Origin: Neoconidiobolus thromboides FSU 785
Lineage: Eukaryota; Entomophthoromycota; Entomophthoromycetes; Entomophthorales; Neoconidiobolaceae
NCBI GenBank assembly: GCA_025603075.1
Contig: MU626266.1
Span: 62,001-126,000, forward strand
Direction: 5' to 3'
Length of the DNA: 64,000 nt
Part shown: piece by piece, positions 33,501 through 44,990 of the stretch
Layout: every line of letters starts with the position of its first letter
Numbering within the stretch: the first letter of the stretch is position 1
Translations under genes and position numbers: made by a program
Notes under the pieces: model-generated
The model's database searches: none
Told to the model about the DNA's origin: nothing
The model's input: the letters and a program-made list of their open reading frames with translations, nothing else

Positions 33501-36014
33501 TTAAAGCTTTCTTCTTTTAATAGATTCTAAGACCTCTTGCTCATAAATATTTAATGGAGTGTTGTCTTTTAGAATAGTTATATCTTTAGGCCAACTTAAA
33601 TTCAAATTATTTGGCAGTGGAAACTTATGGTTTTTACGAATACGTCTGGCTTCGATAATCTTTGGTGTATCCCCAAATGCTTTCCTATATTTCTCAACCA
33701 ATTCATCAGTATAATCCACTTTTTTTACTACTTTTTCTTCATGTTTTCTTATAAGTTCTTCTTCAGCCCTTTCTCTTTGCATCCTTTTTTGACGCCACTC
33801 TTGTTCTCTTTTTTCTGCAGCCATTTTGGCCTGACGCTCATATTCTTGTTGCTCTCTATTATGTCTTTCAACATGAGGCGCCATAATTACATCAAGCTCG
33901 TCAATTTCTTTTTGAACTTCTGCTACTTTATCAAAGTCTAAACTGGTTCTTGCTTGGACCAGCATGGAGTTTAAAATCCTATAAAGATTGCCTAATAAAA
34001 CTATATCATCAGTACATTTACATTGTGACCTCAATCCATACATATATTCCTCCTAATAACAGTATTAGTAAACGTTAATACATGAACGTAAATTTAGTAA
34101 GATTTACATCTGTTTTTGGTGTATTGCGTAGCACTTCAATTTGTTCCCCTTTAATTCTAATCATATTTTGTCTGATTGGTGGCATACCATCTGTTTCCAT
34201 TGCTTGTCGATATCTTTGATACTCAACCTAATTTATATCAGTATTTGGTTCACAATATCTACATATTATAAATACTACCTCTGTTGGATCTTCATTTGAT
34301 ACAGCACTCATTGGAAATGTTTTGGTATGTTTACCATGCAACAGTATTAATACTTTATTTGTCCATACTTTATCAAATTTATAGGGTGTATCAATCTCTT
34401 GAACCTCTATCGTTTAATTAATATATTATTATTTTTGTATTTCAAGGTTATAATCCACTTATTTAGAATAGTTGCATATTTCGATAATTTTTTACTTTAT
34501 TTTAACATACTTCTCCCAATTTTAGCATGATTATGCTGCATTTATACATACACGGAATCCTGACATAACCTGAGCCTTAAGGATGGGCTGAGTTTATCTG
34601 AATAACATAAATTTTATGATAATTTTCAATTAAAATTTGCGTATTAACAAAGTTGGATAAGATTTGTAAAAATTTTACTCCTTAGAAGCTAGTAGGGGAA
34701 CTTTTTTAATGTTTACATTGAATCTGTATATTCTGTTAAAATAAGATATCATAATATCAAGACTGATTGAAATTTCCCAAAATATAATGAGGCATTGTTA
34801 AAAAATGCCAACTATTCTAACAAGTGGATTAAACCCTTGTAATAATTCTAATTACCTAATACTCTCCCTACTCGATATTTAAGCTCAATGTCATTTATAC
34901 TCTCGTCCACTTTTGGTGGCTCATTAACAATTACGCTAACAAAACAACCTTCAATTACTTTTTCAAATTGAGAATGATGTACAAAATTGCGTATACTTTC
35001 CCTATACCACACAGCTGGAAGAATCTCATGTACATTAGTACAGATTGGCTAATTAAAAGTTAGAGAAGGAAACAAGTATAAACATTGTCTTACAGAATCA
35101 TCTACTTCAGCTTCAATCTCCTCCTCCTCCTCTTGTTCTTTAACTCTCTTTAGCTCACTTTCATCAAACGAATCATCACTTGAGGTTCGATAATCTTGTT
35201 TCTAATTTTATAATAAATATCATATTCTTTTTAATAAATTGATTACTTACAGCTGTGCTTTTCTTCCTCTTTTCTTTGATAACTTTTAATGCTTTAGGTG
35301 CTTTCTTTCTTGACCTTGAAGGTCCTAATAAATAAATTAAGAAAATCATCAATAAATAGTATGTTCAAATTTACTCGAGGGCAAGTTATATTCTTCATCG
35401 GAACCATCGTCTGACAAATAATCATTCTTTTTATTTTTTTTAAAACGATTTTTTAACTCTTGTTTTTCATAAAATTTTTGCCTCTATAAATTTGTCAATA
35501 ATTTATTTTACAATTAAATAAATATTACTTTTTCTGCTTTTTCGGCAATAAGTTGTTCTCTTTCTATTTCATTTAAATGCTTGTACCTTTAATGAAATTA
35601 GTTATTTGCTTTCTTCCTAATTCAATCAATGAACTTACTTCACTTCATCGAACTCACTCTCAATTTCACTTTCACTTGCTGAAGGGCTACTAATCTTTTT
35701 GCCATTTTTTCTATTCTTCCTACCACCAGTGCTAGATCCCGATTCTGATTCATCTCCAACACTTAAAAATGCGTCTGACTCCGACTCACTAAAGTCAGAA
35801 TATTTGTTTCTTTACAAGATTAATAAAAATTCAGTTTTTTTTAAAATCAATCTTACTTGCTTTTACTTTTTTTCTTATTGGATTTTTCTGGGTTTCCTTC
35901 TAATAAAGATAAAATCTCCTTATCAAGGTCCTCCTCCTTTTTACTCTTTGCTTCACGCTCTGATACTGGACTGCGGCCTGATATTGAACTATGCTCTGAT
36001 ATTGGGCTAGACAT
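33501..36014 (-). CDS. RTF1: Paf1-complex subunit Rtf1 (Plus3 domain)
   Basis: Elongation factor subunit of the Paf1 complex, needed for H2B ubiquitination. Eleven exons were rebuilt (35857-36014, 35639-35809, 35529-35586, 35375-35483, 35251-35324, 35094-35201, 34856-35048, 34279-34406, 34108-34227, 33501-34052; the last encodes most of the C-terminal region), ten in total, giving 556 residues with consistent phases. The N-terminus is Ser/acidic-rich (DLDKEILSLLEG; SESEIESEFDEV), followed by the YKHLNEIEREQLIAEKAEK helix and basic clusters. The Plus3 domain spans about 227-373: ESIRNFVHHSQFEKVIEGCF, YRVGRVLEVQ, TPYKFDKVWTNKVLILLHGK, FPMSAVSNEDPTEVEYQRY. The C-terminal part is a long coiled coil (LDFDKVAEVQKEIDEL, then an Arg/Glu-rich helix). 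It has the highest intron count in the window. Confidence 0.88.
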
Positions 36015-36542
36015 GATAGTTATTAAAAAATCTTTCCACCTTTTATTGAATAAAAATGATTTTATTAAGAACTAGTTTTAATGATGAAACTGATTGGTTA
36101 ATTTGGTTAATTTAAGCTTAACATTGAAGAATGAATTTAAAAAACCAGTAAGCTAAATAGATGGAGATTTTATAAGGTTTTTTATTTCTAATTAAGCAAC
36201 ACAAAAAAATAAGGTGTGAATAGACGGCTATTCTGGTAAAAATATAAAATTCTTAATGAGAAAATAATCTTTATATAATAAAAAAACAATAATAAACATT
36301 GCAGAATTATACATAGCATTAGTCCTAAGCTAACATTAGCCTTAAACATAAGGCCGGCTCTGATATATATTTTTTATTTTAGATAAAATTTGGCATAATA
36401 CCTTGAGTTAAAACTAAAACTGTTTAAATTATCTCACTATAAAGTTAATTTAGTAGGTTTATTAGTTTAATTGAGTGTTGGCTTTGATTAAGTTTGTTTT
36501 GTCTAAATAAATTTAATTTTGATGAAATCTTTAATCATTATT

Positions 36543-36637
36543 TAGGGATGTATTTTTTTGTTTAAAAATTTTATTGATAGCCTTTCCACTCAAATAGTGA
36601 TTAAAAAAACATGAAAAGTGACGAAAAAGACATCTCA
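36543..36637 (+). mobile_element. Hairpin MITE, copy 8
   Basis: The most diverged complete copy: TTAGGGATG left end, CATCTCA right end, and core CACTCAAATAGTG with the central stem kept by paired changes. Confidence 0.75.
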
Positions 36638-37043
36638 ATTTACTGAAAATTTCATGAAGAAAAGTCAACTTAGACAATGTTGACAAAAAGATTATTATAA
36701 AAAAATAAATAAAGCAAGGAATAGACATTTGCTTAGATAAATTCACATTTTATTGGAACTTTTGATTACAAGTTAATACAAGTACTTTGTTATTATTTAT
36801 TTTTTGAATTTTTTTTATAAATAACATCAAGTCCAATCTAATGGAAGATGCGTTTCACTGAAAATAAATAATAGAGACTTCGTTGTATAATATTGAATGA
36901 AATAGCTTTATATACATGTGTAAGTTTAAGAGCTCTGTTAAAATTAAGAAATTTTCTAATTTACTTTTTTTGTCCATTTTCTATGTAGCGTAAATTTTTG
37001 AGATTTCTTTTAAACAAATACTGGATAAAAAAATATTAGTATT

Positions 37044-37141
37044 TGGGGAGTTTTTTTGGCTTCATCATTTTTTCTATCTTTAAGGACTATTTGAGTGGAA
37101 AAACTATTAGCAAAATTCTTAAACATAAAAATACATCCCCA
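37044..37141 (-). mobile_element. Hairpin MITE, copy 9
   Basis: Minus orientation, ends TGGGGAGTT and ACATCCCCA followed by TA. Confidence 0.85.
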
Positions 37142-37534
37142 TATGAATAATTTTAAATTAAGTAAATTAATTTTATGGCACCTTGCATCTCATAATTTTT
37201 GCTAAAAATCTAAATTGAACAAAAATTGAATTAAGCTTCTAAACTAACTCATGTATAAAAAGCTATTTTATTCAATGTTATACAAGGAGATCTCTATTTT
37301 TTATTTTCACTGGAATGCGTCTTCCATTAGACTGGATTTGACATTATGAGACTATTTTAATCTTTGATAGAATAAATAAAAAAATAAAGTTACACAAGAT
37401 GTAATAATGTTTAAAATATTATTGATTCTTTATTAAAAGTTAGTTTTTACTTTTTATCATTCAAATCATTCTAATATTTACGATATAATATGAAAAATTG
37501 TATAGTTTATTAATTTGTATCTTATTATTAACCC

Positions 37535-37560
37535 GTTTAGTTAAACGAGCGTATTCGCTC
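37535..37560. other. Two adjacent small hairpins
   Basis: GTTTA-gt-TAAAC is followed without a gap by GAGCG-tatt-CGCTC, a locally GC-rich patch in AT-rich DNA. It is not a tRNA; no function is claimed. Confidence 0.35.
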
Positions 37561-38778
37561 AGACCAGAAGTAAAATTTAACCAATAGTGTCTAAAAAAAT
37601 TCTGATTAAAATTGATTTGATTAGCCAAAGTTTTTGGACTCTCTGATCAAATGTTATTTTAACAAATTTGCTTCAAGGGATTGACTATAACTGTAATCGT
37701 CTGAAAAGTTGGTGACGCTCAAGAGGTTGACTTATAGTACTGCTTTTAATTTTTCGAGGTAATAATATACACTTTTTACATTATAATGGGACATAGTCAT
37801 TAAATTAATAATTATAATTTTTATTGAAATCTGTCCTTATTATAAAATTACAATAAAAAAGTCATATTATAAAAATAAGATAAATTATCATATTGAAAAC
37901 ATTTTTAATTATCACTTTTTGTTATATTAATATTTGAAAGTCTACTTTAATACGATTAACTACTAAAACTGCTTTTGAATATACGGTAAATATATATTTG
38001 TATTATATTATTTTTTTAGTTCATCTTTTTTAAAGGTAATTCAAGCTAAATTAACCACTTATGCTTTAAGATATACTTTATGTTCAAAATAGCTATTAAC
38101 TAATGGTTTTTAACAATTTTATAAGTATTTGTTGGAATTGTATTATAATATTTAATTCTTAAGTTACTTTTACCAATTAAACTTTAAGCAAATAGAAAGG
38201 AACATAAGGTTTATGAAATAAGACTAAGTTTAGTTACCAATATCAACTACACTTGCATAATTTAGAACTTTAAGCACTTATTAAATGGTAGAAATCAGCG
38301 GGAGGTTAGGCTAAGCTATTCAATTTTATCTCTCTTATTAAAATAAAATGTTTTAATTTTTTGTAATAACTTTATTTTACACTGAGTTTATGTTATTATT
38401 CATTTACAAGTTTTAAGCAAATAGTGTTGTAAAAATATTTTCTTTTGCAGCTAATTTTTTATTAAAATGATTCTGGTTTTAATAAATAATTTAAATAAAA
38501 TAATTAAAGTTCATTTAAAGTTGTAATATATCTGTATAAAACAGTATAAAGAATATTAGTTTATTTATCATGTAACACAATGAAGTATATTAGTTCAATT
38601 TCATTATTGATATAACTTTTAAAAGGGGTTGTAACATAGTATAAAAAACAGTAAAATATGTTCTTAAGCGTATTTTATTTTATAATAAGATGGGTGCTCG
38701 TATTTTGTTAATTTAAAGTATTAACCTAATTAAAGTTGAATAGTTTCTATTAGCATTTTTAAATGATCTTGTGTACAT

Positions 38779-39765
38779 CTAGGCTTTTGGGCAGTCAGCT
38801 TTGCGGTGACCAGTTTCCTAATTTTATATAAATAAAAGTATCTAAAATTTTAACTTTAACTTACCCCACATAAATAGCAAGAACCTTCAGATCTTGATTC
38901 ATCTGGGCATGATCTGGACATATGTCCAGTTTTACCACATTTGTAACATTTTGAACCTTCTGGGCAGTCATAAGACATATGACCAGTACCTTTGCAGTTA
39001 TAGCAGTTCATTTCACGACTTCCTCTTGTGCTTTCTTTAGGGCAATCACGGGAGAAATGACCAGATTCTCCACACTAATAAAAGATTAGTAAGGTATTAT
39101 ATTAACTAAGGGATTAAATTACGTTATAACATGATGAAGAAGAACCACGATCTCCACGATCTCCACGGTCACGGCCACGACGATCATCTCCTCTACGGTC
39201 TCCATAACGGCTTGAACCACGGTCCTCATAGCGGTCACCACCACGAGAACCACGGTCACGAGATCTATAACCATCACCAGCTTCTGGGCATTCACGGGAG
39301 AAGTGACCTTCTTTACCGCACTAATAAAAGGTTATTTAAAGACCAAATAAAATCCTATAAAAGTATACTTTGAAACAACCAGAACCACCATCACGGGAAC
39401 GACCATTATCTCTGTAACTACCACCACTCTTTCTATCTCCACCCTTTGGACAATCACGGGACTAAAAAATTAGCAAATATTCAAAACGATTCCAAGATTC
39501 TTTATTACAATATGACCCTTCTCATTACAATTGTAACAAGACTTCTCGCTTGGTTCTGGGCAGTCTCTGCTTAAGTGACCACTTTTTTGGCAGTTATAAC
39601 TAAAAATGAAAGGTTAAATGGGTTAAAGTAAGAGATTAAAATGTTAATACCATTTTTGTTCTTCAGTACATTCACGAGAAATGTGACCCTCTGAATATCG
39701 TTAACAACTTGTTTTAATTAGTTATATTTATGTTTACCTTGGTTACAACGATGACAAGAAACCAT
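38779..39765 (-). CDS. CCHC zinc-knuckle nucleic-acid-binding protein (CNBP/Gis2/Byr3 type)
   Basis: Single-stranded nucleic-acid binder linked to translation in yeast (Gis2) and animals (CNBP). Seven exons (39738-39765, 39651-39690, 39509-39599, 39369-39461, 39123-39320, 38865-39074, 38779-38817) give 232 residues with eight C-x2-C-x4-H-x4-C knuckles: [98 protein letters not shown] and [14 protein letters not shown]. Between knuckles 4 and 5 is an Arg/Gly/Asp-rich region (about 95-145) comparable to the RG box of CNBP, and a shorter Gly/Ser/Arg linker precedes knuckle 4. All six introns interrupt a knuckle rather than a linker. Confidence 0.93.
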
Positions 39766-40191
39766 ATTTAAAACTCTATGAAAGAGAAGTTAGTAAAATA
39801 CTCATCATTAAGTTTGTGAAGCAACACACAGATTATATCGAATATTAAAATCAAAAAATTTATTTTTTACTTACCTTTCTACTATTTATAAATGAAAAGT
39901 TATATTTTAATTTTTCTTTCCATTTCTTCGTGCTTTTAATACCCTCTAGTTATGGGAACTTGGTTCAAGCCAATAATTATGCCAATATTCCATTTTACTT
40001 TTTTTTATTCTTTGCCATTTTTCATAAGCTAAAATTACTAAATTAAATCAAATTTTGTAAGTTTAAGAACTCGTGTCAAAATTACCCAATTAACTATTCG
40101 CCATCTATCTTATCTTTAATTAATTTGTATAGAGACAAAAATGTAAATTAAAAAATTATTACGATTAAAATTTCCAATTTATTAAATCATA
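39766..40191. other. Intergenic, zinc-knuckle promoter side
   Basis: 426 bp with the promoter of the zinc-knuckle gene and the 3' end of the next minus-strand gene. A CT-rich patch lies around 39880-39930. No other feature is seen. Confidence 0.5.
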
Positions 40192-40890
40192 TCAATACCA
40201 CTTTTTCGATACAGCAGCAAAATAAGCCAAATACTTAAAAACAATAGCAATAAATACAGCAATTAAATCCCAATATTTAGGTTGAGGAAATTGAAGCAAA
40301 TAGGGCAAGCGCATATAAGCTGGGATTAAGCAGCCAAGATAAAAAACAAAAGTGGTACAATAGATATGCCTCTTCAAATTTTTTTTACGGATATAGTAGA
40401 TAGCTCCTATCATAGCCCCAGTTTGAAATAAACCACCGATAGATATGCCTACTGAAAAACTATTGATGCCAGAGTAACGCTCATTCCAGGTAGTTATTAG
40501 ACCAAATAAAGTGCTAAAAAAAGTAGTTAAGAAGCAGAATTTCCCAAGAAATTTATGTAATTCTCGATAACGTGGACCCATACTTGGTACAAAGTACAAG
40601 TTGATAATACATTGAATTGTGATTGTAGTGCAAAAAACTAAATGGAAGAATAAGGCGGGACCGGTATTTTTGTCAAATAATAGGGGCGCACCTTTATATA
40701 AAGTAAACCATAAAGAGAGTAAGGAACTAAATAACCAATAAATGTTAAATTGGCCCTCATATATACTTTTGTTCTTTGGATTTTTAGCTGATAATGTTTT
40801 TGAATTTGTAAACTTGGGCGAGGCTTCATTATTCAAAATAATATTGGTATTTACAGAGGATTTATTAACTTGAGTAAGAATAGAAGACAT
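40192..40890 (-). CDS. Six-TM membrane protein, DUF2306-like
   Basis: Single-exon gene of 232 residues. After a polar N-terminus of about 45 residues come six hydrophobic helices, among them IYWLFSSLLSLWFTLYKG, ALFFHLVFCTTITIQCIINL, FCFLTTFFSTLFGLITTW and WDLIAVFIAIVFKYLAYFAA. Between helices 2 and 3 is the motif GPRYRELHKFLGKF, and HIYCTTFVFYLGC begins helix 5. An R-x-HK-LG motif before TM3 plus this topology is reminiscent of DUF2306/cytochrome b561-like predicted membrane proteins; the His residues could be heme ligands, but this is inference. Substrate and location are unknown. Confidence 0.7.
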   Translation of the reverse strand: MSSILTQVNKSSVNTNIILNNEASPKFTNSKTLSAKNPKNKSIYEGQFNIYWLFSSLLSLWFTLYKGAPLLFDKNTGPALFFHLVFCTTITIQCIINLYFVPSMGPRYRELHKFLGKFCFLTTFFSTLFGLITTWNERYSGINSFSVGISIGGLFQTGAMIGAIYYIRKKNLKRHIYCTTFVFYLGCLIPAYMRLPYLLQFPQPKYWDLIAVFIAIVFKYLAYFAAVSKKWY

Positions 40891-41194
40891 ACTTTTTGAT
40901 TTTCTAATTTTATTTTACAATACTTTATTGAGTTTATATACCTTGATTTAATCAGGCTCTTTGATCTTTTATTAGTGAAATAATCATTTGTTCTCTTAAA
41001 ATTAAAATCAAAACTTTCACCGAAATACTAGTCTTTGATTTTTAAGTTTAATTTAGTTTTTATATTATTTTAAGCGAGGATAATCAATTTAAAAAGTTAA
41101 AAATAAACAAAGCTTTCTTAAAATAGTCTGTAAGCTTCAAAAAAGGTAATTGAGGGATGAAAATAACAGTAGTTACTATTTAATAAATCTTATT

Positions 41195-41715
41195 ACCGTT
41201 TAAACTTATACTCATACTGGTAAATATTGTTTGTTCATTTGAATCTTTTAGTAATATTTTAAAACTAGTTAGATTGTTGGTATCGAATTTATGACTGTAA
41301 ATTTAAGAGAACTTTATTGATATAGCTTACTAAAGATCGATATATTGATTGATTGATGATATCTAAATGATATTCAAAAAGTATATTCTAATATTTAAAC
41401 CGTAATATTTTAATATTTTAGAACATTAACTTCATTTAAACACTATTAATTAATTAAATAATATAGGGATGTTTTTTTGACTTCATCACTTTTTCGATTT
41501 TTTAAGTGCTATTTAAGCGAAAAGATTAGTACTAAAATTCCTAAACAAAAAACACATCCCCGTATATTGGTTTATAGTAAACTATATTGATAAACTTCTC
41601 TTAAGTTTACAGTCATAAATTCGATACCAACAATCTAACTAGTTTTAAAATATTACCAAAAGGTCCAAATGAGTAAACAATGTCTATTAGTGTGACTATA
41701 CCATAGTTTAATATC
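41195..41715. repeat. Large inverted repeat with a MITE in the loop
   Basis: The best-matching arms are 41226-41325 and 41582-41681; read as reverse complements they agree at roughly nine positions in ten, including an uninterrupted central block of about 50 bp around TTAGATTGTTGGTATCGAAT. Weaker similarity extends outwards to about 41195/41715 and inwards to about 41345/41563. It may be a foldback element or an inverted duplication. Confidence 0.8.
41466..41562 (-). mobile_element. Hairpin MITE, copy 10
   Basis: Lies in the loop of the inverted repeat, ending where the right arm begins. Flanked TA|GGGATG..ATCCCCG|TA. Confidence 0.83.
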
Positions 41716-42219
41716 TGTTTATGACTTATCAATAAATAACTTTCCGAATTGCATCACAAATACTTGTTATGATTTCCTTTTTAGTCAAATTGCGATTAGA
41801 TTTACAAATATATAACATGAGGGTTGATGAATAGTTCTAAGCAAATACTTGTTACATTTGCAAAAAAAGCTTGAAAGCATATAATTTAAAAGTTTTATTG
41901 TTAAACCGTAAAAAGAACGAGGTAAAAAATCTAAAAGACTTGGTTATCGTCATTTGTAGTCAAAATTCAATAAAATTGAATAAATTAAAAATATAAATAG
42001 AATAAAAGTAAACGAGTCTAATTTAAAAGTAATCTATTTTATATAAAAATGACCTACTTTTAAGGTTCTTGGATCTATATTTAAAATGTCAAGTAAATGT
42101 ATTTGCTTTTTAATGCGCTGAAATGATTTTGACTATTTCATTTTGGAATGTTTTTCCAGCTTATTGATATAAGAGCACAAATATTATGAGAAATTGATAT
42201 TGAATTATCTTTCTAAATA

Positions 42220-42319
42220 TGGGGCTATATTTTTGTTTAAGAATTTTATTAACAATCTTTCCGCTCAAATAACGCTCAAAAAAATGAAAGAAGTAATGAA
42301 ATCAATAAAAAAATCCTCA
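42220..42319 (+). mobile_element. Hairpin MITE, copy 11
   Basis: TA|TGGGGCTAT..ATCCTCA|TA, abutting the cut end of an F-box fragment. Confidence 0.83.
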
Positions 42320-42535
42320 TATGCTTCATTAGCACTCCTTTTTCTTTAATCAACTTTTCTTGGTAGCGTTGATATTGATGATATTCTTTTTGATTATAAG
42401 TTGAATAAACTAGATTAAATCCAACTACTTTATTAATAATTTCAAATAACTATTTATTTAGAAATCGATACTCAAGTAACTTAATTAGATTGCATAATTC
42501 AAATATTTTAAGAAAATAAAAGATAACTGTTCAAA
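42320..42535 (-). pseudogene. N-terminal fragment of an F-box gene
   Basis: On the minus strand it reads IKLLEYRFLNK, a stop, LFEIINKVVGFNLVYSTYNQ, KEYHQYQRYQEKLIKEKG and VLMKHM, matching the first 80 residues of the intact F-box genes in order. It ends exactly at the MITE boundary, and the rest of the gene was not found on the other side. Confidence 0.78.
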
Positions 42536-42644
42536 TATTATTGTCATTTGGCTTTAAAATAAAGTAAATTAAGGAATTTTTTTAGGATTTAAATGCTTTT
42601 ATCTTAATTTAAAGGATAAAGTAACAAAAATAAAATGGAAAATA

Positions 42645-42740
42645 ACGGGATGTTTTTTTGGCTTCATTACTTTCTCCGTTTTTAAGCGCCATTTGAGCAG
42701 AAAGATTATTAGTAAGGTTCTTAAACATAATACATTCCTA
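42645..42740 (-). mobile_element. Hairpin MITE, copy 12
   Basis: TA|ACGGGATG..TACATTCCTA|TA; the core CGCCATTTGAGCAG has lost part of the stem. Confidence 0.8.
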
Positions 42741-42979
42741 TAAGCTATTATTGGTTAAAGTGAAGCAAACTAGATTTATGAGTTTAATTTCAAACTAGCT
42801 TTTAAACATTTAGAATTATAAATTTTAAAAATAAAATATAAATAATAAGTTACAACTATTTATATTAAAAATACTTTTGTTTTTGATAATTAATTAAAAC
42901 TCAATTATCTTAACATACAAATAATTTTTATAATATTTTTATTACTTAGATAGAAAAACAAATACTTATTATAAATATT

Positions 42980-43065
42980 AAAGTTTGAGAATTCTACTAA
43001 TAAAATTTCCGCTCAAATAGTGCTTAAAGGATGAAAAAAGTAATGAGGCCAAAAAAAATATCCCG
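42980..43065 (+). mobile_element. Hairpin MITE, copy 13 (left end lost)
   Basis: Starts inside the element at AAGTTTGAGAATTC; the terminal TGGGGATGT segment is missing. The right end is worn (ATATCCCG). Confidence 0.72.
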
Positions 43066-43164
43066 TTACATTAGCTATAAAAAGCAATAAAAATAAATAT
43101 AGATTAATTCTGTATTCAATAATATAAAGTTTATTATTTAATAGTTACAGTTAAAAGTAATTCT

Positions 43165-43805
43165 GTGAAATCTGGTATCCAGTAATTGAAGTCAAAAGTA
43201 GCTATTTCCCGGTTGACTATGCTGTAAGCCAAAAGGTCTTAGTTTATTTGACTAATATAGACTTGAATTATGAAGAATAACACGTAATATGCTGTAAATT
43301 ATGTGAGGCAGATATAATAAATGGCACTACTGTAAAATCTACGTAAAACACTATTAAGAAAATTTAGTGGCTTTGTTAAATGTACGAGATATCAGGGAAT
43401 AATTCAGTTAAAAAGCCTTGAGCTACTATGTTCTAAGATCTCTTTTGTACTCTGAAAAATACAAATATCAAAACAAGAAGACAATATTCTTTGGGATGAA
43501 GCTAAAAATTCTCATAGTAGATCAAACTAAGAACATGGGATTAATTGTCTCTGAACTCAGGAACACAGCAACTTAGGTGATTATTATGTTATGATCAATA
43601 ATGGAGCTGAAAAAACGATATTTCACAGTTCTTGCTTAACCAACTGACTGTAAATCAAAAAAATCTTAGCTTGTATAACTAAGATAGACTCAAATTAACA
43701 AAAATAGTATGTAATAAGATATAAACTATATAAAATAGATATTATTATTATAAAATTTAATAGCTTCATCAAAAGACATAATATTAAGAAATAGTTTAAA
43801 AAAAT
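43165..43805. repeat. Dispersed 650-bp repeat, copy A
   Basis: Similar along its whole length to 56145-56835 in the same orientation. It contains an internal direct repeat: the segment from about 43222 (CTTAGTTTATTTGACTAATA) recurs from about 43650 (CTTAGCTTGTATAACTAAGA). No open frame survives. The site at 43481-43490 is uninterrupted, whereas copy B has a MITE there. Confidence 0.72.
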
Positions 43806-43998
43806 TTCATTTATTAGAAAGTCTTTTTTATATTTTAATTAGATGGTTATACATAAAAAACACAAAAACTATTTTTTATTATAGTTGCTAAATATAAAAA
43901 TAAAATAAAGAACAATATTTTCATAATTAAGTAGTATAAATTTTCATACCAAATCTAAATAAAAAACTCTAAATTAATTATACACGAATTTAAAAATA

Positions 43999-44096
43999 TG
44001 GGGATGTATTTTTGTGTTTAAGAATTTTACTAACTAATTTTCCACTTAAATAGCACTTAAAAGATGGAAAAAGTGAAGCCAAAAAAAACATCCTCA
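43999..44096 (+). mobile_element. Hairpin MITE, copy 14
   Basis: Perfect-looking ends: TA|TGGGGATGTATTTTTGTG and ACATCCTCA|TA. It carries a 3-bp gap in the GTGATGAAG segment. Confidence 0.87.
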
Positions 44097-44336
44097 TATA
44101 GTAATCTTTAATGACAAAATTATTTGAAGTTAATTAAGTTATTATATAAATCGTAATCAAACTAATCATAAAGCTGTAATTAACTTTTTAAATAATTTAA
44201 ATAGTTATCATATTACAATCAATTATAAAACTAGTAAAGCAATACTTTTATTCAATATTTAATATCTTATTTTCGATAATACTAATATTAATGTTTTTTT
44301 GATTACAAATTAAATAAGATTAAATTATTTACTATT

Positions 44337-44539
44337 TGAGAGTGTTTTTTTGACTTCATTATTTTTTCCATTTTTTAAGCGCTATTTAAGCGAAAAATTT
44401 GTTAGTAAAATTCTTAAACACAAAAATATATGGGGATGTATTTTTGTATTTAAGAATCTTACTAACAAATTTTCCGCTTAAATAGCACTTAAAGAATGGA
44501 AAAAATAATGAAGTCAAAAAAGACACTCCCATATCCCCA
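44337..44539 (-). mobile_element. Hairpin MITE, copy 15, split by copy 16
   Basis: Starts TGAGAGTG at 44337 and runs to ..CACAAAAATA-TA at 44430, where copy 16 interrupts it; its last bases TCCCCAT reappear after copy 16 at 44534. Rejoined in place, the end would read AAAATATATCCCCA, the same variant seen in copy 7. Confidence 0.85.
44431..44531 (+). mobile_element. Hairpin MITE, copy 16 (nested)
   Basis: Complete element inserted in copy 15 in the opposite orientation, flanked by TA (44429-44430) and TA (44532-44533). Confidence 0.9.
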
Positions 44540-44699
44540 TTTATATATCTATTGTAATAAATATAAAAAACAAATTAAACAAGCTATTATTTTTAATTAA
44601 TAAATTAAAATCGAAATACTTTTACCCTATAATTACTGGAAAAAGCATTGATTATAACTAGTTTTTTTATGTTTTAAAATTTTGTTTATAACTAATATA

Positions 44700-44792
44700 T
44701 GGGGATGTATTTTTTAAAAATTTTACTAACAATTTTTCCACTTAAATAATACTTAAAAAATCGAAAAAGTGATGAAGCCAAAAATATCCCCA
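44700..44792 (+). mobile_element. Hairpin MITE, copy 17
   Basis: Short form (93 bp) with near-symmetrical ends: TA|TGGGGATGT and ATATCCCCA|TA. Confidence 0.86.
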
Positions 44793-44990
44793 TATTATTC
44801 ACAAGTTTTTTAAAGTCTTTCAAATAAATTTATTTTAATTTATTTTTATTATAATCCTTGCACTTAGTAGATTATTGAATTTATATTAGAAAATTTTAAA
44901 CAAGTTTTGAAATTATCTCCAAGTGGCTGATATTTATAAAAATTATAGTTATAAAAATTAGCTGTTGAAAAAATATTAATCTATAATATA

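Larger units (their letters stand above)
36015..38778. other. Intergenic desert with two MITE copies
   Basis: About 2.8 kb, the longest gene-free stretch in the left part. It has MITE copies 8 and 9 and a pair of back-to-back hairpins near 37535-37560. An open frame at 36531-36746 runs through MITE copy 8 and is not a gene. Confidence 0.55.
40891..42219. other. Intergenic with inverted repeat and MITE
   Basis: Start of the repeat-rich half. It contains the large inverted repeat (41195-41715) with MITE copy 10 inside. The DNA between 41716 and 42219 shows no gene. Confidence 0.55.

Noticed and set aside
36531-36746. 71-codon open frame on the minus strand
   Set aside because: It runs through MITE copy 8 into AT-rich spacer; the composition is that of the repeat.
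37535-37560. Pair of small hairpins considered as a tRNA or small RNA
   Set aside because: No cloverleaf, no T-loop consensus and nothing around it; the stems are only 5 bp.
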